A stretch of DNA of 64,000 bases from CAITWD01 sp963727285 (GTDB lineage Bacteria > Actinomycetota > Thermoleophilia > Miltoncostaeales > Miltoncostaeaceae), in contig CAVSFF010000012.1 of the NCBI GenBank assembly GCA_963727285.1, positions 186,001-250,000 on the forward strand, given 5' to 3'. The position numbers were made by a program, and so were the translations under genes. The first letter of the stretch is position 1. Every line of letters begins with the position of its first letter. The notes beneath the pieces were generated by a model that searched no databases, was not told the origin of the DNA, and worked only from the letters and a program-made list of their open reading frames with translations. Positions 32,044-41,352 of this stretch are shown piece after piece.

Positions 32044-33086
32044 CGTCGCCGTGCCAGATCCCGGGAGTCGGGACCATCTGCACCGCCGCGACAGCGCCGG
32101 TCGGCGCGGCGGCGGGAGCCGTCACCAACGGCGTGCTCGGCACGGTCCGGACGGCCGTGATCAACGCCTGCGTCTGGGCGGTGGTCCATGTCGTCACCGG
32201 GCTCGGTGCGTCGTCGACCGTCTCGCTCACGAGTACCGCCGTCGGCACCAACTACCACTTCATGGTGGCCGTCGCGGTGGTCTGCATGCTCCCGTTGATC
32301 GGCCTCGCCGTGATCTCCTCGCTCCTGCGCGCAGATCCCGGGGCGCTCGCGCGCGCCGTATTCGGGGCGCTCCCTGCCGCTGCGCTGCTGACGCTGGTCG
32401 GCATCCAGATCACTCAGACATTCGTCGATGTCGTCGATGCCGTGTCCGCGGACCTGCTGGCACGTCATGCGGGCGACGGCGCGACAATCGCCCACGCGAT
32501 ACCCGCAGCCCTCGGCGCGACGCCGGTCCCCGTCGTCATCGGAGTCACGATCGCGATGGCGGCCATGTGTGCGGCGTTGGCGGTCTGGATCGAGTTGCTG
32601 GTGCGGGCGGCCGCAGTGGAGGTTGCCGTCATGTTCCTGCCGCTGGTGTTCGCCGGAATCGTCTGGCCCGCGACCGCACGCTACGCACGGCGCCTGGCGG
32701 AAATCCTCGCCGCGCTCATTCTCAGCAAGCTTGTGATCGTCGGCATCGTCAGCCTCGGATTGGCCGAGCTGACGGGAACCACCGTCCCCGGCGTCCTCGC
32801 CGGGACGGCGATGCTCGGCCTGGCGGCCTTCGCGCCGTTCGTGTTGCTCAACCTGATCCCGATGGCCGTCGACGCGGGGCACCTCAGCCAGAGTCGTCGC
32901 GGGGCGGCATCGGTCCGGACGGTGAGCCGCGACGCAGGCGCCGCCGAGTCGGCCCTGCGGCGTCTGCGCACGCCGACCGCACCGACACAGCCGCGGCCAC
33001 GCGTCCTCGGCGCCGCACACGCAGCGACGCGGGGCGCGGGCGGGCGCATCGTCGTGCGCCGACGGATCACACGGGGACGCCGGTGA
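32040..33086 (+). CDS. TrbL/VirB6-like polytopic membrane protein
   Basis: 348 residues. Six to seven hydrophobic segments (for example FMVAVAVVCMLPLIGLAVIS, FGALPAAALLTLVGIQITQT, VPVVIGVTIAMAAMCAALAV, VAVMFLPLVFAGIVWP) and a basic C-terminal tail. VEVAVMFLPLVFAGIVWPAT and the ILSKLVIVGIVSLGL block resemble actinobacterial TrbL-type conjugal channel components. It should form part of the inner membrane channel with the VirB4-like ATPase. It overlaps both neighbours by four bases. Confidence 0.78.
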   Translation: MTSPCQIPGVGTICTAATAPVGAAAGAVTNGVLGTVRTAVINACVWAVVHVVTGLGASSTVSLTSTAVGTNYHFMVAVAVVCMLPLIGLAVISSLLRADPGALARAVFGALPAAALLTLVGIQITQTFVDVVDAVSADLLARHAGDGATIAHAIPAALGATPVPVVIGVTIAMAAMCAALAVWIELLVRAAAVEVAVMFLPLVFAGIVWPATARYARRLAEILAALILSKLVIVGIVSLGLAELTGTTVPGVLAGTAMLGLAAFAPFVLLNLIPMAVDAGHLSQSRRGAASVRTVSRDAGAAESALRRLRTPTAPTQPRPRVLGAAHAATRGAGGRIVVRRRITRGRR

Positions 33087-34513
33087 CGGGCGGCGACCGG
33101 GACGGTGATCGCGTCCGATTCGGCACGGTGCGACCGGGCACGGCGCTCGGCGGCCTCCAGTGGCGCCAGCTGGGACTGCTCGTCGCGGCAGGTGCGTGGG
33201 CGCTCGCGGTCACGCGGCTGGTGCCGGGCGGCATCGGCGCGGTGGTCGGACTCTCGGGTGCGGCGCTGTGCACCGTCGCCGCGCTCGCCCGCCCCGGCGG
33301 TCGCCTGCCCGTCGACTGGGGCGTCACCGGGGGACGCTTCGGCGCGCGCCGCATCGTGGGGCGTACCCGCTATCGGAGGCCGAACGGGCATCCGGACCGT
33401 CTTCCGGCATTCCTCGACGGGGTGCGGATATTGGAGATCGCAACCGATCGCGGGCCGATCGGCGTCGTGCGTGACGGAGACCGACTCGTGATCGCATTGG
33501 CCCTCGACGCCGAACCGATGACGCTCGCCGGCGACGCCGAGATGGCGGCGCGTCGTGCAGCGTGGGGTGACGTACTCGCGGGCCTCGCCCGGCCGGGCGC
33601 CGCCATCTCGCGGGTGCAGTGGATCGCCCGTACCCGCCGCCTGGGCCCCCGCGCGCAGAGCGCGTTCGTCCCGCCCGACATCGCCGACACGACTCCCGAG
33701 TACGCGGTGGCGAGTTACCTCGACCTCGTCGCGCGGGTCGGATCGGAGTCCCGGGACTACGCGCTCACCCTGGCACTCGCCGTCGACGGGACCCGCGGCG
33801 GGGTCGGCCATGCCGTGCAGCAGGCCCTCGACGCGGCCGGCGATCTCAGCGATCAGATCCACGCCGCCGGCCTCGGATCCGCACGCGTCCTCGACCCGGA
33901 TGGCGTCGCGTCCGAACTGCGGAGCATGGGGGACGCCGACCTGGACGACGCATTGACGGCGTCGCCGCACGGCGGGGTTGCGTTGTCGCCCGTGCCGAAC
34001 GACATCGGCCCGATGGCGATCGCCGAATCCTGGGGGAATGTCCGCTGTGACGGGGCATGGCACGCGGTCTTCTGGATCAGTCAATGGCCCCACGGAGATG
34101 CCCCGGGCGACGTCCTGGCCCCGCTGGTGCTCGCCGGTCCGGTGGTGCGGTCGGTCGCGGTCGTGATGGAACCGCGGAACCCCGCCCGCGCGGTCCGCGA
34201 GGCCGAACAGGCACGGCTGCGCGATGTGGCCGACGACGACCTGCGCGAGCGTGCGGGCTTCATGCGGACGGTCCGGCGGAGCCGCCAACAGTCCGCGGTC
34301 TCCGCCCAGGAGCGGGAGCTTGCCGACGGGCATGCCGCCTACCGCTTTACGGGGTACGTCGCCGTCGCCGCGGATTCGCGGGAGGCCCTCGACGAGGCCT
34401 GCCGCGAGCTGGTCGTGGCCGCGGCCCAGGCCCGGTGCGAAGTGCGGCGCGTCTGGGGCGACCAGGCCGCCGGCCTCGCGATGGTCCTGCCCCTGTGTCG
34501 GGGATTGGGATGA
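33083..34513 (+). CDS. SCO6880-like T4SS protein (N-terminal partner of VirB4)
   Basis: 476 residues from GTG 33083, overlapping the previous stop as GTGA. Two hydrophobic segments near the N-terminus (LGLLVAAGAWALAVTRLVPG, GIGAVVGLSGAALCTVAAL) resemble a PrgI/VirB3-like anchor. A soluble domain follows (FLDGVRILEIATDRGPIGVV, YLDLVARVGSESRDYALTLA, SWGNVRCDGAWHAVFWISQW, LRERAGFMRTVRRSRQQSAV). This organisation is that of the SCO6880 family, placed before the ATPase in actinobacterial conjugation loci. No Walker motifs of its own. Its stop overlaps the VirB4-like start (ATGA). Confidence 0.82.
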   Translation: MTGGDRDGDRVRFGTVRPGTALGGLQWRQLGLLVAAGAWALAVTRLVPGGIGAVVGLSGAALCTVAALARPGGRLPVDWGVTGGRFGARRIVGRTRYRRPNGHPDRLPAFLDGVRILEIATDRGPIGVVRDGDRLVIALALDAEPMTLAGDAEMAARRAAWGDVLAGLARPGAAISRVQWIARTRRLGPRAQSAFVPPDIADTTPEYAVASYLDLVARVGSESRDYALTLALAVDGTRGGVGHAVQQALDAAGDLSDQIHAAGLGSARVLDPDGVASELRSMGDADLDDALTASPHGGVALSPVPNDIGPMAIAESWGNVRCDGAWHAVFWISQWPHGDAPGDVLAPLVLAGPVVRSVAVVMEPRNPARAVREAEQARLRDVADDDLRERAGFMRTVRRSRQQSAVSAQERELADGHAAYRFTGYVAVAADSREALDEACRELVVAAAQARCEVRRVWGDQAAGLAMVLPLCRGLG

Positions 34514-35743
34514 CGGCGCCGCCGGTCACGGCGCGGGTCCTGACCACCGCGCACCTGTCTGCGGCCCATCCGTTCTTCGCCGGACGGACGCTTGACCCCG
34601 GCGGCGTCCTTGTCGGCCGCGACGTCATCTCCGGGCGTGCATTCGCCGTCGATCCGTGGCGGCTCTACGCCGCGGGGGCGATCACCAGCCCGGGCACGCT
34701 GATCGCGGGTCAGGTCGGGCTCGGCAAGAGCGCCCTCGTCAAGACCTACGTCGCCCGCCAGGCCATCGCCGGCCGGAGGGCGACGGTGATCGACCCGAAG
34801 GGGGAATACGGCCCGCTTGCGGAGTGGTTCGGGGTGCGGCCCATCCGATTGCGCCCCGGAGGGGCGACACGGCTCAACCCGCTCGATCCCGCCATCGGCA
34901 CCGACGCCCACGCCTTGCTCGTGTCCGCCATCCTCGAGCACGGCCTGGGACGGCGGCTCGCGCCCGTCGAGCGCGCGGCGATCGAACGGTACTGCCGGAT
35001 GCCTCCCGGTGACGGACCGGCGACGCTCGCAAGCTATCCACCGCGCCCTCCGGGCACCGACCTCCGACGACGCCCGCGCGCTCGGGACGCCCGTCGCCCG
35101 ACTCGCCGAAGAGACGCGGCCGTGCGCCCTCGAGCTGCAGCGGCTCTGCGACGGCGAGCTCTCGGGCATGCTCGATGCAGCGACCACCGCGGACGTCCGC
35201 CTCGACGGTCCCGTCGTCGTGTTCGACCTGAGTGCGATCCACGGGTCCGCCGCCCTCGGGATCGTGATGGCCTGTATCGCCGCCTGGCACGACGGCCACG
35301 CCACCGCCGGCACCGGCACCGGCGCCCGGATACTCGTCATCGACGAGGCCTGGGCGCTGATCGCGCGCACGGCGACCGCAGAGTTCTTCCAACGATCGTG
35401 GAAGCTGGCGCGCGCGTCCGGGGTCCAGAACATCCTCGTCGTCCACCGGATCTCCGACCTGATGGCGGCCGGCGACGCCGGATCGCGCGTGGCACGGATC
35501 GCGGAAGGCCTCGTGTCCGAGTCCGAGATCTGTGTCCTGATGCGCCAGGCACACGCCGACCTCGCCGTCACCCGGGAGCGACTCGGGCTCAGCGATACCG
35601 AGGCGGAGCTGGTGACCCGGCTGCCGCGGGGCACCGCACTGTGGCGCATCGGCGGCCGCAGCTTCGCCGTCGCGCACGTCATCTCGGCGGCCGAGGCCGC
35701 ACTGATCGACACCGATCGCGCGATGCGGTCGGAGTCGGCGTGA
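34510..35743 (+). CDS. VirB4/TraC-like conjugation ATPase, frame break near 35035
   Basis: About 410 residues after removal of one base at 35031-35037 (joins GPATLAS to IHRALRAPTSDDARALG). Walker A GQVGLGKSALVKTYV and the block TVIDPKGEYGPLAEWFG lie in the first part. Walker B RILVIDEAWALI, the RxxR-type SWKLARASGVQNILVVHRIS, and SESEICVLMRQAHADLA and LPRGTALWRIGGRSF lie in the second. These match VirB4-type AAA+ ATPases powering channel assembly and transfer. It is shorter than Gram-negative VirB4 because the N-terminal half is supplied by the preceding SCO6880-like protein. Confidence 0.85.
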
Positions 35744-37206
35744 CACCGGCCGAGGCCCTGGTCGCGGCGGGAGCGATCGTCGGCCTGTGTGCACTGCTGG
35801 TCGGACGCTGGCGCGAGGATGGCGAGCGCCACCGCGCCGTCGCCCGGTTCGCCCGCCGACGCGACCTGCGTGGCCTGATCCTGCGCCGGCCATCCCCGGG
35901 CCGCGTCGTCGTCGGGCGGGCGGGTCATCGGCTCTTGGCGATCGAACGGCGGCATTCGCTGCTGGTGATCGGCCCCCCGCAGACGGGCAAGACGGCGGGC
36001 CTTGCAATTCCCGCGATCCTCGAGTGGCCCGGGCCCGTGCTGGTGACCTCGAGCAAGCCGGATGTTCTGGAAGTCACCCGCACTGCGCGGGCCGCACGCG
36101 GCCCAATCATGGTCTACGACCCGTGCACCGACCCGGCGGCGTCCGCGGGCTGGACACCGGTCGCCGCCGTGACCGACTGGTCGGATGCGCTCGTCTCCGC
36201 ACGGGCGCTGATGAGCGTCCGGGCGTCCGGAGGCGTCGGTGATCAGGACTTCTGGCACGCCGCGGCAGAGGCGTCGCTGGCGCCGATGCTCCGGGCCGCC
36301 GCACACGAGGGAGGCATGGCGCGCCTGGTGGAGTGGCTCGACCGTGGCGACGGCGCCGACGAGGAAGTCGCCCACATCCTCGATGCGTCCGGGGATCCGC
36401 CGGCCCGGTCGGCCTGGCGGGCGGTGACCGCGCTCGATCCGCGCACGCGTTCAGGGGTCGTTGCGACGGCCCGGACCGCCCTCGCCGGCTGGTGGGATCC
36501 GCGCGTGCTCGACGCCGCGCACGCCGAGATCACGCCGTCCCGGTTGCTTGCGGGCGCGGCCAGTCTGTACCTGGTCGCTCCGACCCACGAGCAGGACCGC
36601 CTGCGCAACATCTATGCGGCGATCGTCCAGGAGATGACACGCGCCGTCTTCGCCCGACGGGCCCGGACCGGCGCCCCGCTCGATCCGGCGCTCCTGGTGG
36701 TCTTGGACGAGGCCGCCCACATCGCGCCGGTGCGCGACCTGGCGACACTCGCGGCCACCGGACCGGAACCGGGAATCCAGTTGGTGACGGTCTTCCATGA
36801 CCACGCCCAGATCCGCGCAATCTACGGCGCACGGGCACCCTCGGTGATCGCCAACCATCGCGCCCGGCTGCTGCTGCCCGGGGTTGGCGACACGGACACG
36901 CTCGGGGAGATCAGCGGCGGGCTCGGGACCGCTCCACGCCGCCGGATCTCCCGCACAACGGGCCGTCACGGCCCGACGGCCACCGAGTCCGAGGCGGTCG
37001 AGCCCCTGATCCCGGGCCACGCCCTGCGCGAGATGCCGGACGGGTCGGGCCTGCTGGTCTACGGCACCCGACCCCCGGTCCGGATCACCCTGCGACCGTG
37101 GTTCGCCGACCGGACGTTGCGCGCGATTGCCGACGGGGACGGGGTTGAGGGATTCGGGACCCGGGCCGATGAACCCTCCAGGGATCCCGCCACAGGACAG
37201 AGGTGA
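35740..37206 (+). CDS. VirD4/TraG-like coupling protein
   Basis: 488 residues from GTG 35740, overlapping the VirB4-like stop (GTGA). One N-terminal hydrophobic segment, then a DNA-translocase ATPase: Walker A VIGPPQTGKTAGLAIPAILE, TSSKPDVLEVTR, the VYDPC block typical of actinobacterial TraG proteins, ATARTALAGWWDP, Walker B LLVVLDEAAHIAPVRDL, TVFHDHAQIRAIYGARAPSV and the C-terminal LREMPDGSGLLVYGTRPPV. It would bring the relaxase-DNA complex to the channel. A MobF relaxase is encoded 12.6 kb downstream. Confidence 0.9.
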   Translation: MTPAEALVAAGAIVGLCALLVGRWREDGERHRAVARFARRRDLRGLILRRPSPGRVVVGRAGHRLLAIERRHSLLVIGPPQTGKTAGLAIPAILEWPGPVLVTSSKPDVLEVTRTARAARGPIMVYDPCTDPAASAGWTPVAAVTDWSDALVSARALMSVRASGGVGDQDFWHAAAEASLAPMLRAAAHEGGMARLVEWLDRGDGADEEVAHILDASGDPPARSAWRAVTALDPRTRSGVVATARTALAGWWDPRVLDAAHAEITPSRLLAGAASLYLVAPTHEQDRLRNIYAAIVQEMTRAVFARRARTGAPLDPALLVVLDEAAHIAPVRDLATLAATGPEPGIQLVTVFHDHAQIRAIYGARAPSVIANHRARLLLPGVGDTDTLGEISGGLGTAPRRRISRTTGRHGPTATESEAVEPLIPGHALREMPDGSGLLVYGTRPPVRITLRPWFADRTLRAIADGDGVEGFGTRADEPSRDPATGQR

Positions 37207-38314
37207 CACGCACGATGCAGCCACGACACGCGCTCTCGACAACGCGTCGGATCGGTGCGGTACTCGCACCGGCCGCCGCCGCCGCAATCACCATGGGGGC
37301 GGTGGTCGCTCCGGCCGTCGCACAAGGGCATCATCGCGGGCATCGCCACCACTCCGCCGCCGGTCGCAGCGAAGCCCGCACCGTGACGATTCATGGCGTG
37401 GTCACCGGAACGCCGAGCGCGACGCAGCTGCAGATCATCCGCACGCTCCACGGGCACGGCAACTGCCTTGGCGCGCCCAAGGTCACGACCCTGCTCCTCG
37501 ATCCGTCGACGACGTTCGCCACCGCGACGCTGCCCTCTGCATCCTGGAGCGACCTCGCACCGGGCGATGCGGTCACCGTCACCGTGACGATCCCTGCCGG
37601 CGGTGCGCTCGCGACGGCGCCGGCCTCGTCGGTCGTCGACACCGGCACGCCCGCACCCGTCACGTGTGTGGTCCGCGGCATCGCGACGACCGCCGGCTCT
37701 GCCGGCGGCGTATCGATCTCGGTCCCACTCGGCCACGGGCGGCGCGGCACCATCACCGACATGGCCATCACGTCAACACGGGGCGGCACAACAGCAACCT
37801 GCATCGGCTGTTCACCAACGCGCCCGGCGCGCCGACCTCGCTGAATGTCCAGTTCGACACGAACACGGTCTTCGTCGACGTCGGACACCCGGGGGCGACG
37901 ATCGACCAGATCGCCGCAGGCGACCGGCTGACGATCGTGTGGTCGGTGTCGCCCGGCACGCCGCTGGACAGCGTCCCTGCCGCCAAGGTGATCGACCGCG
38001 GACCGCCGCCGCCGATCCGCTACGTCGCCCGCGGCACCGCCGCATCGGCGGGAACCCTCGCCGGCGTCTCCCTGACGCTCGGCCGCATCCATCCGAATGT
38101 CGCGCCGCGTCTGGCCACGGGGTCGGTGCTGGCGGTGGCCTTCGGCCCGGGCACCGTGTTCGTCGATGCCGGGCACCCGGGCGCGACGATCGACCAGATC
38201 GCCCAGGGCGACCGACTGATCGTGGTCTGGCGCGCACCGCGAGGAATCGCGGCGGTCAACCTTCCCGCCGCCGCACGCGTGATCGATCTGGGCCAGCCTG
38301 GAGCAACGGGCTAG
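37203..38314 (+). CDS. Secreted three-module DUF5666-like protein, frame break near 37750
   Basis: GTG 37203 overlaps the coupling-protein stop (GTGA); an ATG is available at 37215. A signal peptide (VLAPAAAAAITMGAVVAPAVA) precedes three related modules: TVTIHGVVTGTPSATQLQII and DLAPGDAVTVTVTIPAG; VDVGHPGATIDQIAAGDRLT; VDAGHPGATIDQIAQGDRLI. Each ends in a (V)VID/VVD-type strand, the DUF5666-like beta-barrel pattern. Between modules one and two the frame shifts near 37740-37760 and needs one extra base. It is probably translated with the T4SS genes, so a surface or envelope role in transfer is possible but unproven. Confidence 0.65.
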
Positions 38315-38342
38315 CCCCGCCGCCCGGAATCCGGCACCCCCG

Positions 38343-38370
38343 GGAGACCGTCGCCTACGCGGCGGTCTCC
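38343..38370. terminator. Hairpin at the 3' end of the MFS gene
   Basis: GGAGACCGTCGC and GCGGCGGTCTCC pair (one G-T wobble position) around a short loop, overlapping the MFS stop codon. It lies between convergent genes and could end both transcripts. Confidence 0.45.
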
Positions 38371-39968
38371 GTGCCGGGTTCCGGTGCCGTCCCGTCGGCC
38401 ACGTCGACCGAGCGCGGGATCAACAGCGAGGTCACGAGACCCGCGAGCACGAACGCCGCGGCGATGATGCCGACGGTCCGTGTGGCGTCCGCAAACGAGG
38501 TGTCCAGCACGCCCGACAGCGGCGCCGTCGACGGCGCGGCCCGCAGACCGGGCAATGCGGTGCCGGCCGACGATTGGACCGCATCGGCGATCGACGACGC
38601 CTTGTCATGCGGCACCCCCGCGGACTCGAGGCCGCTGGTGGTGTGGCTGGTGATCGCGATCGAGAGTGCCGTCCCCAGGATCGCGGTGCCGAGCGCCGAC
38701 CCGACCTGGCGCAGCGTCGACTGAATCCCGGACGCCTGTCCCGAGCGGTCCCGCGGGATCTCGGCCAGTGCCACGTTGGTGAGTTGGGCGGTCGCGAGCC
38801 CGACGCCGACGCCGTAGACCGCAAGCGGGATCACGAACCGCCACGCCGACATCGGCGCGTCGACGACCAGGGCAAAGGCCGCGATCCCGATCGTCTCCAG
38901 GAGCATCCCGACACGGACCGTCCACACGCCGCCGATGCGCATCGAAATCGGTGCCGCCAGGCCGCCGGCGGCAAATGCCCCGAGCGCCAGCGGCAACAGC
39001 GCGGCGCCGGTGTCCAGTGGCGAGAGCCCGAGCACGTTCTGCAAAAAGAGCGGGATCACGAAGACGAGGCCGAACTCGCCCAACGACACGATCAGGATCG
39101 TCAGCCCACCCCACCGGAACGACCGCAACGCGAACAGGCTGAGATCGATCAGCGCAGGCCGGCCCCGGCGGGTGCGATAGACCAATCGCACGACGAAGCT
39201 GGTGAGCAGGATCGCGGCCAGGGCAAACGCCCACGGCACCGGCGATCCGGGCAGGGGCCAGTCCCAGCTGCCGATGCTGAATGGCACCTTGGTGTGCCAC
39301 CACCCGTACCGCTGGCCCTCGATGAGACCGAAGATCAGTGACGCGAAGCCGAACGACACCAAGAACACGCCGACGATGTCCTTGAGCCCCTCGGCGGTCT
39401 CGTCGCGCGACTCCGGGACGAGCAGATAGGCGAAGATCAGGATGGCCGCGCTCACCGGCAGGTTGAGCAGGAAGATCGCGCGCCAGGTGTAGTCGGTCGT
39501 CAGCCAGCCGCCCAACAGCGGCCCGAGGGCGGCCGCGCCGGCGATGACCGATCCCCAAATCCCGAACGCGATGGCGCGCTCGCGGCCACGGAAGTTTGCG
39601 TTGACCAGCGAGAGCGAGGTCGGCAGGATCATCGCGCCGCCGACACCCTGCAGCATGCGTGCCGAGATCATCATCGGGCCCGAGGTCGCTGCGCCGGCGT
39701 AGAGCGACGCCAGCGCGAAGACGGCGACGCCGATCATGAACATCCGCCGGCGGCCAACACGGTCGGCGATCGCACCGACGGCCACAAGCAGGGCGGCGAA
39801 GACCAGCGAGTAGGCCGAATTGATCCATTCGGCGCCCGCGATGTTCATGTGCAGGTCGGGGACGATCCGCGGCAGCGCCACGTTGACGATCGTCGAGTCC
39901 ACGATGATGAGCGCGACGCCCATTGCCAGGACCGGCATGATCGCCCAGCGCCGCGCGTTTGCGTTCAT
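38355..39968 (-). CDS. MFS transporter, DHA2 (EmrB/QacA) drug exporter family
   Basis: 537 residues from ATG 39968. Fourteen hydrophobic segments are expected from the pattern. Motif D1 in helix 1 (MGVALIIVDSTIVNVALPRI), motif A after helix 2 (GAIADRVGRRRMFMIGVAVF) and motif C (WGSVIAGAAALGPLLGGWLT) are the DHA2 signature set. It is likely a proton-driven exporter of drugs or metabolites. No TetR-type regulator is adjacent. The divergent 194-base gap upstream also carries the promoter of the cytochrome gene. Confidence 0.92.
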   Translation of the reverse strand: MNANARRWAIMPVLAMGVALIIVDSTIVNVALPRIVPDLHMNIAGAEWINSAYSLVFAALLVAVGAIADRVGRRRMFMIGVAVFALASLYAGAATSGPMMISARMLQGVGGAMILPTSLSLVNANFRGRERAIAFGIWGSVIAGAAALGPLLGGWLTTDYTWRAIFLLNLPVSAAILIFAYLLVPESRDETAEGLKDIVGVFLVSFGFASLIFGLIEGQRYGWWHTKVPFSIGSWDWPLPGSPVPWAFALAAILLTSFVVRLVYRTRRGRPALIDLSLFALRSFRWGGLTILIVSLGEFGLVFVIPLFLQNVLGLSPLDTGAALLPLALGAFAAGGLAAPISMRIGGVWTVRVGMLLETIGIAAFALVVDAPMSAWRFVIPLAVYGVGVGLATAQLTNVALAEIPRDRSGQASGIQSTLRQVGSALGTAILGTALSIAITSHTTSGLESAGVPHDKASSIADAVQSSAGTALPGLRAAPSTAPLSGVLDTSFADATRTVGIIAAAFVLAGLVTSLLIPRSVDVADGTAPEPGTETAA

Positions 39969-40162
39969 GAGCCCGAGCCTACCGTGCGGCTTCCGGCCGA
40001 ATGGGGGACAACCGACCCGGCACGCCGTCCGGCCGCGCACCCTCATCGCTGTCTCACGGCCGAATTACCGCAGATGCAGCGAAGTGGGTCAGGGTTTCCC
40101 CTGATCCCGGATGCGGCCAATGCGCCGTGGAAGTTGACGGTGCGCACAGGTAGGTTTCTGGC

Positions 40163-41095
40163 ATGCCCGAGTCTGCGCACCCCAACCGGTGGTTTGGCGC
40201 CAACCCCCAGGCCACCGCTTCACAGGGGAAAAACCAGCACGGATGGACGCGCGAGACCCCCGCCACGTGGCGGTCCGCGCTTGGGTTGTCGGACAAGTCG
40301 GAGGACCGTGAGCCGCCGGAGGGCGGCGGATACTGGTATCCGGAGAGTCCGAAGAAGAAGGGCCCGATCATTGCGGCGATCGTGATCTTGGCGGTCATCG
40401 CCATCGCGGTCGGCTGGATCATCGGCAACGCCACGGGTGGTTCCAGCAGCCAGCCGAACCTGGCGGCCAAACAGGATCCGACGATCGCCTACGGCGGACG
40501 ACTGTTCGTCTCGTTCGCGTGCTCGGCGTGCCACGGCATGCAGGGCAAGGGTGGCGTTGATGCGGCCGTGCCGGCGCTGGCGACCGTCGAGCTCGAGTAT
40601 GAGTCCGGTGCAGATCGCCACCATCATCGAGGACGGCGTCCCCGGACAGGCCGCCAGCAACGGCGGCACGACCGGTCCGTACATGCCGACCTGGCGCAAT
40701 ATTCTGTCCAAGCAGCAGGTCGCCGCCCTTGACCGCCTACATCGGCCAGGGGCTGCCAGCCGTCGCCGGGGCCGCGCCGCAGGGCGTCCCGACCGGCCAG
40801 GGCGACGTCTCCGCCGGACAGGTGCTGTTCCTCAACTACGGCTGTGAGAACTGCCATGGCGCCAACGGCCTCGGCGGCGTCGTCAACCCGTCGGCGGACG
40901 GGACGATTCCACCGCTGGGTGGCAAGTACTTCAATGCGCGAGTTCCCCACCCAGGCGATCAAGGACGTCATCACCAACGGCAGCGTCATCGGCAAGAACC
41001 CGATCACGAGCATGCCGCACTGGGGCGGCATCATCCCGCCGGACCAGCTCCAGCAGATGGCCGAATACATCCAGACCCTCCCGGGTCCGTCCTGA
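40163..41095 (+). CDS. Membrane-anchored diheme cytochrome c, three frame breaks
   Basis: ATG 40163. About 310 residues once one base is removed near 40595, 40728 and 40937. A soluble, basic N-terminus of about 70 residues ends in YWYPESPKKKG, then a transmembrane helix (PIIAAIVILAVIAIAVGWII), a first haem c module (FVSFACSACHGMQGKGG ... VQIATIIEDGVPGQ ... GPYMPTW) and a second (VLFLNYGCENCHGANGLGG ... AIKDVITNGSVIG ... SMPHWGGIIPPDQLQQMAEY). Both CxxCH motifs and both distal Met ligands (MPTW, MPHW) are present. The corrected joins (VELE-MSPVQ, VAAL-TAYIGQ, YFNA-EFPTQ) are convincing. It is probably an electron carrier outside the membrane that feeds a terminal oxidase. Confidence 0.82.
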
Positions 41096-41141
41096 TCGGC
41101 ACCGCGTCCCGGTAACGCCGGGCGCAGGATCCTGTCTCACC

Positions 41142-41177
41142 GCAACGGCGGCCCTCGGGCCGCCGTTGCCTGTTTTC
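41142..41177 (+). terminator. Rho-independent terminator after the cytochrome gene
   Basis: A perfect 13-base stem (GCAACGGCGGCCC / GGGCCGCCGTTGC) with a two-base loop, followed by CTGTTTTC. It lies 47 bases after the cytochrome stop codon. The strongest intrinsic terminator in the window. Confidence 0.85.
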
Positions 41178-41200
41178 AGACCGTTCCGCGGTCGGCGGGA

Positions 41201-41233
41201 GTTCACCCGCTGAAACCTGACGGTCACCGCCAC
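41201..41233 (+). promoter_or_regulatory. Possible Pho-box-like direct repeat upstream of the phosphodiesterase
   Basis: GTTCACCCGCT, then an 11-base unit, then GTCACCGCCAC. The spacing of 22 bases is two 11-base units, as in actinobacterial PhoP boxes (GTTCACC-type half sites). It lies about 120 bases before a predicted phosphatase-superfamily gene. Only two of three units match well. Confidence 0.3.
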
Positions 41234-41352
41234 GCAACATCCGCGGCGTGCCACGCGGAGAGAGTGGACACGTCGGCGCGGGATCCCGTGCGCGCAGCCT
41301 GCGCGCACCCAGCCGCGCCCACGGACGGTCATCTTCCGATCAAAGGATCTCC

